Made by a program: the position numbers and the translations under genes
In this document: positions 13,666-24,859 of the stretch, in pieces
Numbering within the stretch: the first letter of the stretch is position 1
Layout of the letters: each line of letters starts with the position of its first letter
Assembly: GCA_002794785.1 (NCBI GenBank)
Contig: NBBA01000015.1
Coordinates: 558,001 to 622,000 of the forward strand
Direction of reading: 5' to 3'
Length of the DNA stretch: 64,000 nt
Source: Coniferiporia sulphurascens
Taxonomy: Eukaryota > Basidiomycota > Agaricomycetes > Hymenochaetales > Hymenochaetaceae
The notes under the pieces: model-generated
What the model was told of the DNA's origin: nothing
Database searches by the model: none
Seen by the model: only the letters and a program-made list of their open reading frames with translations

Positions 13666-14189
13666 TTGGTGTATACAAGTGGTCTCCGAGGATTGTGGTT
13701 TCATTATGATGTCTAGCATTCTGCAAGTTGGGGGCGTAAACCCCAACTCTTATATATTGGTAGAAGTCATGGAATCGAAATTTGTGGCTTGGTGGTATTG
13801 TAGTCGCTCGTGCGAAGATCAGACGGGGATCCCACTTCGCCCTTATTAGGCATGTATCCATTCTCCCACTTGCAGTTTTAGAGTGAAACCAGCGAAGGCC
13901 ATGCTCAATTATTCATCAGCGCCCCGAGAGATCATACTAAGTCTGTAAGTGGTCACCCTTCTTCAGTACCATGTAATAGTAACATGATCCTTTCTTGTTT
14001 ATATGCCAACGCCGGCGACCCTAGTTGTGCTGGTCGGATTATCTAGTCCTGTTCGACAAGCTCGAAGCTGGTGCGAATGTCTGTGTGCGTATGGGGCTGG
14101 GAAGCCTTATCCTCATTCGTTACACCAGTCGCCGACGCGCGTGGAGTGGCTTCCATTGCAAGCTAAGAAAAGAAAAGAAAAAATCCGGC
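13666..14189. other. Spacer after the monooxygenase gene
   Basis: About 520 bp holding the 3' flank of the monooxygenase gene and the left edge of duplication copy B. No gene or RNA is supported. Confidence 0.4.
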
Positions 14190-17100
14190 GCCCAGTAGCT
14201 GCGTACCTTCCTACATTTTGGAAGTTCGCCGTGTTGTCGGACTCAAAGGATCCCGTACTTTTGCGCGTCCTAGGAGAAGCAGATGTGGGTGAGCCTGAAC
14301 CCCTGTTAGCTATTATCGTCGTCTCTATCAGACGAAAACGACGCCCCCCATACATCTGCTCTCCCCTGTGCATCAATGCCTCTTTCCCGACTGCTTTGTG
14401 AATGCCCGGATATCAGCGACCGTGTTTCCGGTGGCTGCTGCGACGCTAACGCAGCCGCCTCTCCTACCAAAGACTTTCATCATTGCTTCCGAGACTCTCC
14501 CTCCTTACATTACGTTGGCCGGTCTACTATTCGCTTTCGCGCCGCCCATCAGTACAGATTACAGAAGAGGTGACCGAAACCACGCGCCCAACCGCCCTAC
14601 TTATTAGCCTTTCAGACGCAATCCTGGTATCCTCCCATATACAGGCTGGCTCGCCCTTCTGCAGTGCGTGCTGCTCATCGCGAGGCGTGGGTGTCTTAAT
14701 TATAGATCTGAATAACTCTGAGAAGTAAAGGAAAAACAGGGGTTTAGAAAACGATGCAGAACCGAACAGCCAACCTCGCGACTGATTCTAAATATCGCCG
14801 TGTTTTACGAGCCCCGTTTTCCTCTTTTCCTGACTAAACCTCCCATGATTCGGACTCATTTTTAACTTTGTGCCTTGATGAACCGCGCCACCGCGTGTTT
14901 CTAGTGTCTTTCTTTCGCATTACTTTGCCTAGCGGGCGCTTGCCTGTTTTTGACCGCCTGGTGACTAAGTAACGATATGCTTGGAACATCGCGGCTAGAG
15001 CTTCGGAACTCCCGTATCTAACGCGAATTAACTCTGCCAGTTTTACCAGCTAAAAAAAAAAGGAAGTACTCCTCTGAAACACCATCCGATTCTTCACTTG
15101 TTCGTCGTGGACGTGTTTGCTGCGCGTCGTACACGGTTCGTAGCAGGCGTTCTCAGCGTCCGTGGCTTCCTGCCCCCACAGCTCCTTTGGGAGACAACGA
15201 CCCGTGACTGCGCATCAAGCCGTCCTGGTCCGAATTCGAAAATCCATCTGCATGCCGTACTCTCATTCCTCACAATCTCTCTCCCACATGATGCCTTCGA
15301 TTCGCTGTTGCCGAACCCAAACTTCAAACTAGTGGGTTCCCGGACGAAGTCGGTGCATTCAAGCGCCCGTATGAACGCGCAGGCCCAGTTCCTCATCCGT
15401 TGGGAGCCCCTGCACGCGACTGCTGGTGCTGAATATTTTCCCGCAGCCTCAGGGGAAAGAGAGAAAGGATGGAGGGAGGAAGAGAAAGCTCTGCCTTGTC
15501 GAATGCGGTCAATTATGACGCACGGGCGCTTAACCGCTTACGGTCCAGCGTGGGAAACGTCTCCTTTCTCATTGTCCGTCCTTACAGGTTGTTTCTTTCC
15601 TCTTTCCAATTTCAAGTTCGTTCGTTCGACGAAGGCTGGTTCGGCAACGCAGATCGTCTCAGACTTTCTAGGCGAGGCGAAAAAAAGAAGAGAAAGGAAA
15701 AATAAACGGAAGCCAGACCGTGCGAGAGCCAGTCGCGGAGAAACCCAGTCATCAGATTCCAGATGGTGAGTGCTGTTTTCCTTTGATTATGATAAGCGAC
15801 GGGGCTTGTTCTGCTGTTGCAGGTGGCCCTTCGTGATAATATTACCGTGAGTAATTGCTAGTAGACTCGTCTTCTTCGGAACGGTCGCGGTACTGATCCA
15901 CCCATACGCGGCACACCCGCCCAGCAGCCGTCCATTTTCCTAATGGATATGCATCCCAGAAACGTGCCGTGTTACGGGCTCTTCCAATGTAAGCCTCGGA
16001 GCTTGAAAAGTAATGAAGTCACGGATAGTGCTCATCGTGCTAAGTATAACATACAGCAAAACCTGTGTAGTCTGGGACGATAAAGGGTCTTTTCTTGTTA
16101 GTTTGCTCCAGAGCATACTGTACAAATGTCGACACGTACATGTATCTCTAGCCTCATGAATGACGGATCACGGAGTCTTCCGGACACCTCAAACTTAAGT
16201 ACGGTTTACGGTGTGGCGTATATTGAAACTTCTCTTGTACTCCAGTGCCGCTACCGTCGCCGTATTCTGGCCGGGGGCGAGCGTAACGCTGAGCACGACC
16301 ATGCCATGCCTGTATCTCGTATCTAGGATTTACGTATCCCACTCTAAAGCTCGGTTGCACCATGCCTGAGCCTACGGTAGACACTAACACCTATCTCCAT
16401 TACACAGACCTTCTTCGAGTTCAACCGCACCTTTTTCCCAAGGCGATAACAATGGTATATATATGGCCCTGGGCGTTAAGATGCTTCTCGGGTTCGGAGC
16501 TTGCAGCTAGCTCGCAGGACCAGTTTGTGCTTAATGTAGCCCACGACTTCGTAGGCCAATCGCCTGCGCAGATTTTCAAGGGCTCGGTAGTCTGACTGAA
16601 TGACAGTCGTCCAGTCACTCTACCCCCGGCTGAGTCGACTCTAGCCTCTCGGTGCGCATCCTCGAAAACGTGCAAGGCCAACCCAAGCCCCAACGCTTGT
16701 CGTTACTCGGTACTCAGTGCTCGGTGCTGTGTCAGGGTACTCGGTGTCCGGATCCAGTCTCGTGCTTGGGTCGATGTCCTCGGACTCAGCAAGACGCCGA
16801 CTGCCGCCGTCGGCGGCTACGTATCCATTGAGGAAAAATGCGTACTAATTGACGTATCGGGCCGCACGCTAGAGATCTGAATATGCGTTTCATTCTCACA
16901 TTTGAAATAACTAATTGTATGATCGCGCTTATGTTGTTTACAGCCAAACAACACTAATTCGTTAATCTAAATTATAATGGAAATCCGAGTCGGCTTCTTG
17001 TACATTAATACGGCCCTCCGACTCTAGACGAGGGAGCCACGAACTAGAGTTGGCTCCGGGAATTACAAAGAGCGAGAAAACGCGCTACGGCGATACCCAC

Positions 17101-18200
17101 TGAAGTTATTGCAGTTGCGTATCACCTCTTTAGGAGGGGGAGGAGTCCGTATGTACATTGTAGAGATAGGAACACGTAGCAGACAAAATTGAAGTAAGTC
17201 CAGAGCTCGCGACGGCAGTGTACAAAGGGATCAAGTAAGGGAAAGAATTTAGGCACGACGGTGAACAAGGAAAATGATAGAGATAGGACCAAAGTGGAAC
17301 AAAAGGAGGACTGTGTCAGTGTTCTACACGATTTGAAAGGGATATGGTAGAACACGCGAAACGAGAGTCTATCTAGATAAATTGGGCAGGGTAGAAAATA
17401 GTGGGAGCAGATTGATAAAATTGATCAAGTTTGTGGCTGAGTAAAAGACGACAGTCCACAAAAGGCAGTCATTACCGGCAGCGAAGAAATGGGATAGCCG
17501 TCTCCGGCGATACATTCGCGCCTACGCAGTGTATGCCTACCTGAAACACAAGAAATGAGAAAGAGGGGAAATCAAGCCTTTCTTTGACGCCGTCAGTAAG
17601 CTTTGGGTAACTTGCACCATCACGGGCGGTAATAATTCCAGGCACGTTGAGTATCAGCCGGCGCACGTCAATAAAAAGCAGCTCGGGAAGCTGACGAGAC
17701 GAGCGTTATTAGGGAACGGGGTGCATTTTTGCTGATGCCAATATACAAGGACACAGGCGTTTGTGTGCATGCGAAGCGAGGGGGAGCGAGGAGAAGGGCA
17801 TAATGAGCGCGTGTCAGAGCCGGGACGTCGCACGTCTGTCTGCCCGTCGGAACTAAAGTGTGGTGGGCCAATAAGAAATAGCGTTTACAAATAGACAGGT
17901 TGTGGCAGATGTAGATCGGGGTGCTGTGCGTCTCGCGGGCTTAGTGTGGGTATGCAAAATGGATAGTATAGTTGTCCTTGTGCTGAAGGACGCCTCAGGA
18001 CCAATGGGAATGAAGGGAGACGGCTAGAGCCAACAAGGTCAAGCGCCTGGGCCTTCTCAGCTAATGTTCGAGCGGAATAGCCCGGAAAATGTGCTATTTG
18101 GGTAGTCATGACGAGAAAAAAAATGAGTCGCCGTGATGGGGTGCCGTGCAGTGGGGGAAGCCATGAGAAAGCATTGCAGGTTTGCCTCTGCATTTGCATT
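14190..18200. repeat. Noncoding block, copy B of a segmental duplication
   Basis: Partner of 4150-8544. Matching segments occur in the same order along the full length and lead directly into the intact GH5 gene. One long open frame lies at 15098-15769 on the plus strand. Its partner in copy A is split between two frames near 5101-5415, so I do not treat it as a gene. Because it lies downstream of the minus-strand glucanase in both copies, the block was probably duplicated together with that gene rather than inserted separately. Its original content is not recognisable. Confidence 0.65.
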
Positions 18201-20886
18201 TCATGCCGTCGGCGCGGGAGTGACCAGCATTCGGCGTGCAAGCCTCGCGGGGGTTGCGCTGCCTGTACACGTAGCTGTCGGGAGCGTCAGGCCGAGAGCA
18301 AACCACGGGTCAGGGCTGGATAGAAGAGCGTAAGCCACCGTATATTACAGATAGAGCATCACCGAGGATATCAATCAATCTTTGAGCACCACTTACTAGC
18401 TGCACCCCGCGACCTCCGTCACACGGCTCGCAGTGTCGGATGGATCTGCCCAGCCGTCGCCGACACTGAGCGTCTTTGGTGCGCCAGTAAACGTGTCGGG
18501 AGGCAGCGTCGGCAGGGTAGTCGTGGATGTGTACGTCGGCATGAGGCTCACATCGCCCGTGACCCCACTGATTGTCGTGGGTGGCCATGCGGTGAATGAC
18601 GAGCGTACTTCTGCAGAGATTGTCCCCGCGCCTGCACCGCCTGTCTGCCACGCGGAGTACGTGCCGTCGAATTGCAATCCGGTGACATTGAGCGAAGCGC
18701 ATTTCCCAACGGCATCACGCGGGTCGGTAGGCATCCAACCGCCTTCAAGTCCAAGCTGGTATGACCACAGCGGGGACTGCACGGTGTTCGTTGCCGAAGT
18801 ATTACCGATCTAGAATATACGTGAGTGCGCTTCAGTCTGCGAGCAACTGCGATTTTAAAAGAGAAATATTCCGACCTTCCACGTCCAGAAGAACCAGTTC
18901 TGAAATGCGTCCATGCTAGCAAGCGCAAAATCCCTAAGGCCATCAACAATTGTCTGATTCCATTGCGTGCTATCCATCCAGAAGGTGCAGTTACCGGGAA
19001 ATCCGGGCACGCTGCCCACCCCATTCAAGTAAAAGCCGCAGTCATTGATGCCGTTACTAAACTCGCCCGCGACAGTCACTCCGAAAGCTGTTTGGCTACC
19101 GGAATCACAAGGGGAACAAGTCAGTTTAGCATGCATTCGTAACATGAAGTTGGCGTACCTTGTGTTTATGGTCAGCCCCCAGGCATTGCACGCCTTCGCA
19201 GGCCAGAGGCCGATGGGATCCGTGCTCTGGCCGCCGAATGCAAAATATTGATGTGTATCCAGGTTAATGCGATCCGATCCTGGGAAGAAGTTTGCCCAGT
19301 CCGACAGACTTTGAAAACCGTCATGAATGCTGATGAACGGGCCATTGCCTTGGCCAATACCCGTAATGTTACGAACGATATCATAAGCTTGGAGATAGCT
19401 TAAAGACACAGTTAATAAGGACGAGAAAGAAATCGTGTACGGGTACGCACAAATGAGATATCTGATCCTGACCCATAATCCCGGTGAGCGGCTCGTTAAT
19501 GATTCCAAACATCGAGATGAGATCCTTATACTCAGGTTGACTTATAAACTCGGCGATCACATGGATGTAGTCAAGCATACGCTGCGCGTTTGCGAATCCC
19601 ATGATACCGTTTAGGAAATTTATCTGTCCTTCCTTTCCGGAATGATTGTATCCGTTCTGCGAGCCGGGCGCGGTGTGCAAGTCTAGGTTGACACGTAGAC
19701 CGTACTTGCGCGCCCAGCGGAAAAGGCGAAGCGTGTACTTCCATGAGGTACGAGCAAGGAACGGTTCGGTATCATTAGTAGTCGTCCACTTGTCGACAGT
19801 CCAATAGGGGATCGGCAAACGAATCCAGTTGAGGCCTGCGCCAACAATTTGTGCGATATCCCGTTCAGTACTTCAAAAGTTTGGGTCTTCAGACGCGCCT
19901 TCTACGTTGATATTTACGCGCTGGTTCACTCACATGAACATGTTATAATGGTCCTCTATCTGCGACAGTCCACCGCCCGCAGACGTATCCGCAGCCATCG
20001 CTTGCGACAGTGACCACTCGTCGATGACCGGCGTCGACAGATTTTGGTACTTCTCGAAGAGCGCGGGCGCGATGAACGGCTCCAGCACGAACCACCCTCC
20101 TAGATTGACGCCATACACTTTGTCGACGCCCCATGTCCAGCTCGAATTCAGCGGAGGCGTCCATGAGTTTGGACGCGCGTTGTTGTTGAACGGGTCTGCG
20201 GGATCGTCCACCCAGATGCCACCGAAGTTGTTCACATAGGTGAATGTCGTCCCATCCTCGGTCGTCACAGTCGAGCCGTTCCCACCACTTTTAGGCAAGC
20301 TACTAATTGAACTAGCGCTAGCGGAGTCATTCTTCCTATTATTTTTCTTTCCGAATACAATACCAACTGGAACAGCGACGGCGGTGGCAACGATGAAAAT
20401 CGCGGCAAAGCCCGCGAGCCACAATAAGCGTCGGCGTCTTCCGGACCTTCTTCCCGATTCAGTCTTTTCGGATAGCTCCGAATCCAACGCGCCAGTGTCA
20501 CCTTCTCGTCCACTCTCTGGCCCAACCGCACCAGCGAGAGCTGCGCCCGCTCCTGCAAGAGGTCCGCCAGCCGTCTCTTTGTACATCACAGAGTCGTGTG
20601 GGGAGTCCGTCCCCAACGACGGTGAGGGAAGTGAGAACCTCTGCGCATTAGGCGGGTTGAGTGTTTCCATGGCTGAGGTCGAGTCGCTCGTGGCAGACAG
20701 CGTGTTGATGAGAGCTGTACTACGACGAACCGTTTGGGCGGTACTCAAGAACGGGCTCGTCGTGGCAGACACAGGAGATTGTCGTGGTTTGGGGGTGAGA
20801 GACCGCTGACATCTTTCACAGAGCGGGTATAAATTCCGACTCCAACGACTATATATGCGCTTATCATTGGCCGATTGCATTCTCAT
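18201..20886 (-). CDS. Membrane-anchored GH5 exo-beta-1,3-glucanase (copy B), 6 exons
   Basis: Predicted glucan 1,3-beta-glucosidase (GH5, probably subfamily 9) acting on cell-wall beta-glucan. Exons on the minus strand: 19934-20886, 19451-19870, 19159-19398, 18876-19095, 18397-18809 and 18201-18315, with consistent phases, giving 786 residues from the first ATG. A Ser/Pro/Ala-rich cytoplasmic part is followed by one membrane segment (WLAGFAAIFIVATAVAVPVG), making a type II protein. The catalytic domain opens at VYGVNLGGWF. It has the acid/base Glu in INEPL (about residue 444) and the nucleophile Glu in AGEFSN (about 549). The start is unsure. The codon matching the ATG of the paralogue at 34899 is GTG here, so either the ATG at 20886/20880 or the one at 20670 would have to serve. 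A TATA-like box at 20850-20856 favours 20670, which still keeps the anchor. Confidence 0.85.
20850..20856 (-). promoter_or_regulatory. Possible TATA box of GH5 copy B
   Basis: On the minus strand the sequence reads GCATATATAG. It lies just inside the longest open frame. If it is used, transcription would begin downstream of the ATG at 20886, and the first in-frame ATG would be at 20670. The truncated copy at 21885-22930 keeps a weaker version of this box. Confidence 0.35.
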
Positions 20887-21884
20887 CCGTCTTCCGCATC
20901 CGCATCTATTCTCAAGTTGTATCTTTTATCAGTCGAATTCCTCCGGCTAGGCATTCACCCTCTTTCGACGTGCGATCATCCGACTTTTCCTTCCATTTTC
21001 GAATGTTCAACGACCCCACCTATTCGGAATCCCCATGTGGCGCGATGAGATAATACGTGGATGCTTCTGCCATAATACCTCCGAGCGTTGGTATCACCTG
21101 AGAAATAACGGACTCATGTAGTTCTCCAGGCGAAGGAGAAGCAAGACGAAATTTTTTAACAAACATTTGAACCTGATCTGCATTAAACAGGCCTGCATTA
21201 ATATCAAGGCACCATGAAATACTTCTGGATTTGGCGGCGTGGAACGGGAAATGCCATGTAGCAAATGACGTCATTTGTTATTTTTAGATCTTTGAACCTA
21301 TGTGGGGTCGTCTGAGATAAGAATACAACAGACGTAGATACTGTAATTTCGTTTCCTCTCGGCGAGGGCCGGAACCAAAGTTAGTGTAGAAGTCTTGTGT
21401 ACTCAGTAATTCACAATTGTGTGGCACCGGATGATAGCGGCAATCGACGGGTCGCATTAACTAGGTTGAAGAAAAAGTATACACCGCGATGTTGTAGCTA
21501 CAGTAATAGTCAATTCGTTTAACCTGGCACGGAACTCTGCTCTGCCTTTCTTCATATTCTGATGTGTGTAATGGAACCATATCATAGTAAACGGCACAAG
21601 TCCCGGAACGACAGAAGAATACGTAAACGATACAAACAGCTGCGCTACAAAACAAATTAACGGCAATTAGGATACACAGTCAGAATGCAGCACAAATGGT
21701 CTGAAGTCGTGGAGAATTTGAACCTTTATGAGTGGTCAAGAACTTTCGGGTGGCGCCAGAGGTTTGATTGTATATTGTCTATATGGTACATAATAATGAT
21801 AGGGCCAGCTGCGCTGGCAGGGCCCGATACCTTTTTTTATTTATCAAGATTGAGTATTTCATCGCACTCAACAGTAACGTCTTA
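20887..21884. other. 5' flank of GH5 copy B
   Basis: About 1 kb without a supported gene. The outer part, about 21360-21680, matches about 23160-23430 upstream of the truncated GH5 copy, so the flank was duplicated together with the 5' part of the gene. An 84-codon minus-strand frame with an ATG at 21274 is not conserved in the other copy. A 16-bp palindrome at 21262-21277 lies within it. Confidence 0.45.
21262..21277. promoter_or_regulatory. 16-bp palindrome centred on a CRE-type bZIP site
   Basis: Positions 21262-21277 read CAAATGACGTCATTTG, a perfect palindrome around TGACGTCA, the consensus site of ATF/CREB-type bZIP factors. It lies about 380 bp upstream of the first ATG of GH5 copy B, in its putative promoter. 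That it is bound is an inference. Confidence 0.35.
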
Positions 21885-22930
21885 ATTCATGAACGGGTCT
21901 GCGGAATCGTCCACCCAGAAGCCGCCGAACTTGTTCACATAGGGGAACGTCGTCCCGCCCTCAGTCGTCGCAGTCGAGGTATTCCTGCCGCTTGTCGGCA
22001 AGTTGTTCCTTTAAGCTGGCGGAGCCACTGCCATGTTTTTTCTCTCCGAATACGATGCCGACTTAAACGGCGACGGTCACGGTGGCGACGATGAAATCGC
22101 GACAAGGCCCCCGCCAGCCACAGTAAGCCCCGGCGTCTTCCGGACTTACCTTGCCGATTCGGCCTTTTCGGATGCAGTCATTCACTAGCAGCTCAGCCCC
22201 TGAGCCACTTTTTCGAAGCTCTTTCAGCGCATTACACAATTCTTTCAATGCAGTCAAATCTGAAAGGCTCATGTATAGCTACCTGATTTTTCATAGAGCA
22301 AGCTTAATAGTGTTTTCTGCTTCTACTTGGGGCTGATTACAAACTTTTTGAGTCCGCTTTCAAGCCTGAGCTTGCTACAGTAGTGTGCTTGACCTTTTCC
22401 GACCTTTTCCCTCCAATTCAAAATCGATAAATGTCATACTTTCTAATTGTAAAGAGGATGATAGAAACTTGAAAATGTAAAAACAAAATGGTCTGTAGGG
22501 CTTCTGAGGTTGGTGTTCATTTGACCGGTGGAGTTTAATTGCAGTGACCAGTGATTGACTGTAGTTCAACCAGCGATTCATCACTCGTCTTGCTGTACAT
22601 CACAGAGTCGCGTGGTGACTCTGTCCTCGGCGGGGTGGGGGAAGCGAGAACCGCTGCGGGTCAGGCAGGCCGAGTGTCTCCATGGCTGAGGTCGCTCGTG
22701 TCGGACAGCGAGTTAGTGAGAGCCGTACTGCAACGATCCTCGCCGGTTTGGGCAGTGCTCAAGAACGGATTCGTCGCCCCAGACACAGGAGGATGTCGTG
22801 GTTGAGGAGTAAAAGACTGCTGGCGTCTTTTACAGAGTGGATATAAGTTCCGACTCTAACAAGTATATGCGCTTGTCATCAGCCGATTGCATTTTCATCC
22901 GTCTTTTGCATCTGCATCTATTCTCAAGCT
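21885..22930 (-). pseudogene. Truncated and interrupted GH5 glucanase 5' fragment (copy D)
   Basis: On the minus strand, 22586-22930 matches the promoter-proximal start of GH5 copy B, and 21885-22180 matches the segment from the membrane anchor to the sequence before the catalytic domain. About 100 bp of the original between them is replaced by an unrelated 405-bp stretch. The fragment stops at a point equivalent to about 20193 in copy B, so the whole catalytic domain is missing. The remaining frame has stops, for example in the anchor region. The 5' flank is also shared with copy B, so this is a partial tandem duplicate of the neighbouring gene and not an independent insertion. Confidence 0.75.
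22181..22585. other. 405-bp segment interrupting GH5 copy D
   Basis: This segment replaces about 100 bp of the glucanase sequence and resembles neither the other GH5 copies nor the flanks. On the minus strand a short frame beginning at 22272 encodes a Leu/Lys/Glu-rich helix-like stretch (LKELCNALKELRKSG). It continues past the left border of the insert into the GH5 remnant. No terminal inverted repeats or target duplication are obvious. It could be a small nonautonomous element or filler from a repair event. Confidence 0.4.
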
Positions 22931-23679
22931 TTATCTTTTCATATCGGGTGCACGTAATTGAATGAGCGAACGACAATGTGAGTTGTCCCCCTCTTAAGCT
23001 CGGACTCTGTTTCTTCAATGAGAAAAGAGTGCATTTTCCGGTGGTCGCTTGTCGGGATTTCGTTAGTAGAGACTCAAGGCTAAGCTAGATATTGCTTATG
23101 ATTGCTTAGTGTTTTGGATGTTATGATGAATAACGGGGTGGAGCTTAAACGTGGGACCACGTCAGGCTTTTGTTGTGTGTTCAAGTAGTGTACAATTACG
23201 CGGTACCGGATAACGCATCCATCGCGACGGTTAACGAGCTTTATTGGGTCAAAGGGATGGTAGGTTCTATCGTAATCCAGTTAATATTAGTCGATTCGCT
23301 TAGCTAGGCAAAATGTACTGCTCCTCCCTTCTTCCGATGTTATCCGGTGTGCACAACGAAAAATGGCTCTAGTCCGTTAAAGGTCAGAGAAAAGAATGAC
23401 GCAAATGGCATCCTACAATGCAGTCTTAAAAAGCAATTAACAAAGTATACCGACGGAGAAGGAGGACTGTAGTCATGCAATATAGGTTAAGAACCGGGCA
23501 TTGATTGCTGGAACTTTAAAGGTGAAGCGTTTCTTGTTAACAGTCTGTGCCTTGAGCTCTGCTGTCTGCTGCGGATGATGATGAAAAAACTGGCTGGAGG
23601 CCGTTAATCTCGACCTTGGAGGAGCTGGGGATGTGTCAAATCTATAACACATAATCCATTAGTAGAGTTCAAAGCCTAC
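22931..23679. other. Spacer between GH5 copy D and the kinase array
   Basis: The stretch from about 23160 to 23430 is the diverged partner of the 5' flank of GH5 copy B (about 21360-21680). The part nearest the kinase, 23475-23650, has an open minus-strand frame of about 58 codons after the stop codon of the last kinase unit. It could be a former kinase tail, but no splice joins it in frame. Confidence 0.4.
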
Positions 23680-24786
23680 TTATTCGAGAGCGTTAAGCCT
23701 CTTGACAGCGTCAGACATTGTTACACGGTCCTGTGGATCGAAGGTCCAACAAGATTTACATATGCTCCAGGCTTCCTTATGACTCTTCGGCCAAATCCAG
23801 AAGAATACTGGACGAGAAGGGAGACCTTTCTTGATCACAGAAAGCATGGCCTGTACATTTGGTACGCCGTGCGGATGTCGCCGTTTCTTCACTAGGAGCT
23901 CCTTAAGTTCACATCTTAGATTAGCCTGAGGTAAACAGCCGAGACAGAGCTTACATATATCGTCATACCAAACGTCCAAACATCCGATTGCTTCGTAAAT
24001 TTATTGTAAAATTTAGGTCCGGCGAGTAGTTCATAGGCCATATATGATATAGTCGCCATTGCACCGTCGTGAGCAATGATGTCTTCGGACAGTACGGGAT
24101 GGGCGTTTAATGTGCGAGAAAGCTCAAAACCAGAGATGACGGCGTCGCCGGAGGAATTAACTAGCACGTTGTCCTTGATGGCCGCCCGTAAGCCATAAAG
24201 CAAAGCTATGTTTGAGACAAACATACAGGTTTCATATCCGAATGTACCACATTTTCGTCGTGAAGATATTTCAGTCCCTCGGCGATTCCAGAGATCTACA
24301 TGGTTATCGCAATAAAGTAGACGTCGAAAAGGAGAACGGACTGACCAGATGCATTACATCGCATTCAGGGTATTTTTTGACATATTCCAGTACTGATCCA
24401 TTTTCCATCCGTTCGGAAACGAGCGACGGAATATATTCGTCTTCATTAATGAAGCCTAGCAGTTGAACAAGGTTCGGATGATCGAGTTTTGACCGGATAT
24501 AGATCTCTTTCGCTGTGATCTGTATAGTCCCCGATGAGATGATATACTACAGGTTGAATAAATCTTCCCTACCTTTTTTGCAAGAGTGGGTTCAGAAAAA
24601 GAAGGGCGTAGACGCTTGACGGACACCATAATTTTGCCGCGATCGGGAGACGCATAAGTACCGGAATGAAGCAAACTATAGGCACTTCCATCTTGCGGAG
24701 GATCAAGAAAACTAAAAGCAACCCGTTCTGTGAGGTCGAGACGGCCGAGCCTATAAAGGGTATATTCAAGAAGGTTTTCGGGGGTA
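23680..24786 (-). pseudogene. Kinase-like unit with lost catalytic motifs (pseudokinase), third unit of the array
   Basis: A TKL-like kinase fold spread over six exons, open in frame from about 24786 to the TAA at 23680. Key motifs have decayed. The glycine-loop region reads QDGSAYSLLHSG and lacks the GxGxxG pattern. The metal-binding DFG is replaced by GFE in SGFELSR. The VAIK-type lysine (VSVKR), HSD and KDNVLV remain, so catalysis is unlikely but the fold may persist. There is no ATG: an in-frame TAA lies just upstream, and no start codon comes before the kinase core. The spacing to the stop of the second unit is only about 75 bp, and a GT-AG intron (24787-24863) would join the two in frame. 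It may therefore be the C-terminal domain of a tandem kinase protein and not a dead gene. I file it as a pseudogene on the single-unit reading. Confidence 0.6.
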
Positions 24787-24859
24787 CTATCCACCGATAC
24801 GAAGGATTAATATGTGTCAGAAGATCCAACGGAAACTACATGAGTAAAGTAAAGACTCT

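Noticed and set aside
15098..15769. 223-codon plus-strand open frame
   Set aside because: The duplicated partner near 5101-5415 is split between frames and the product has no recognisable domain, so the frame is probably chance in GC-rich sequence.
4150..18200. The duplicated block as an LTR or DNA transposon
   Set aside because: No reverse transcriptase, integrase, transposase, terminal repeat or target duplication could be seen, and the unit contains a cellular GH5 gene.
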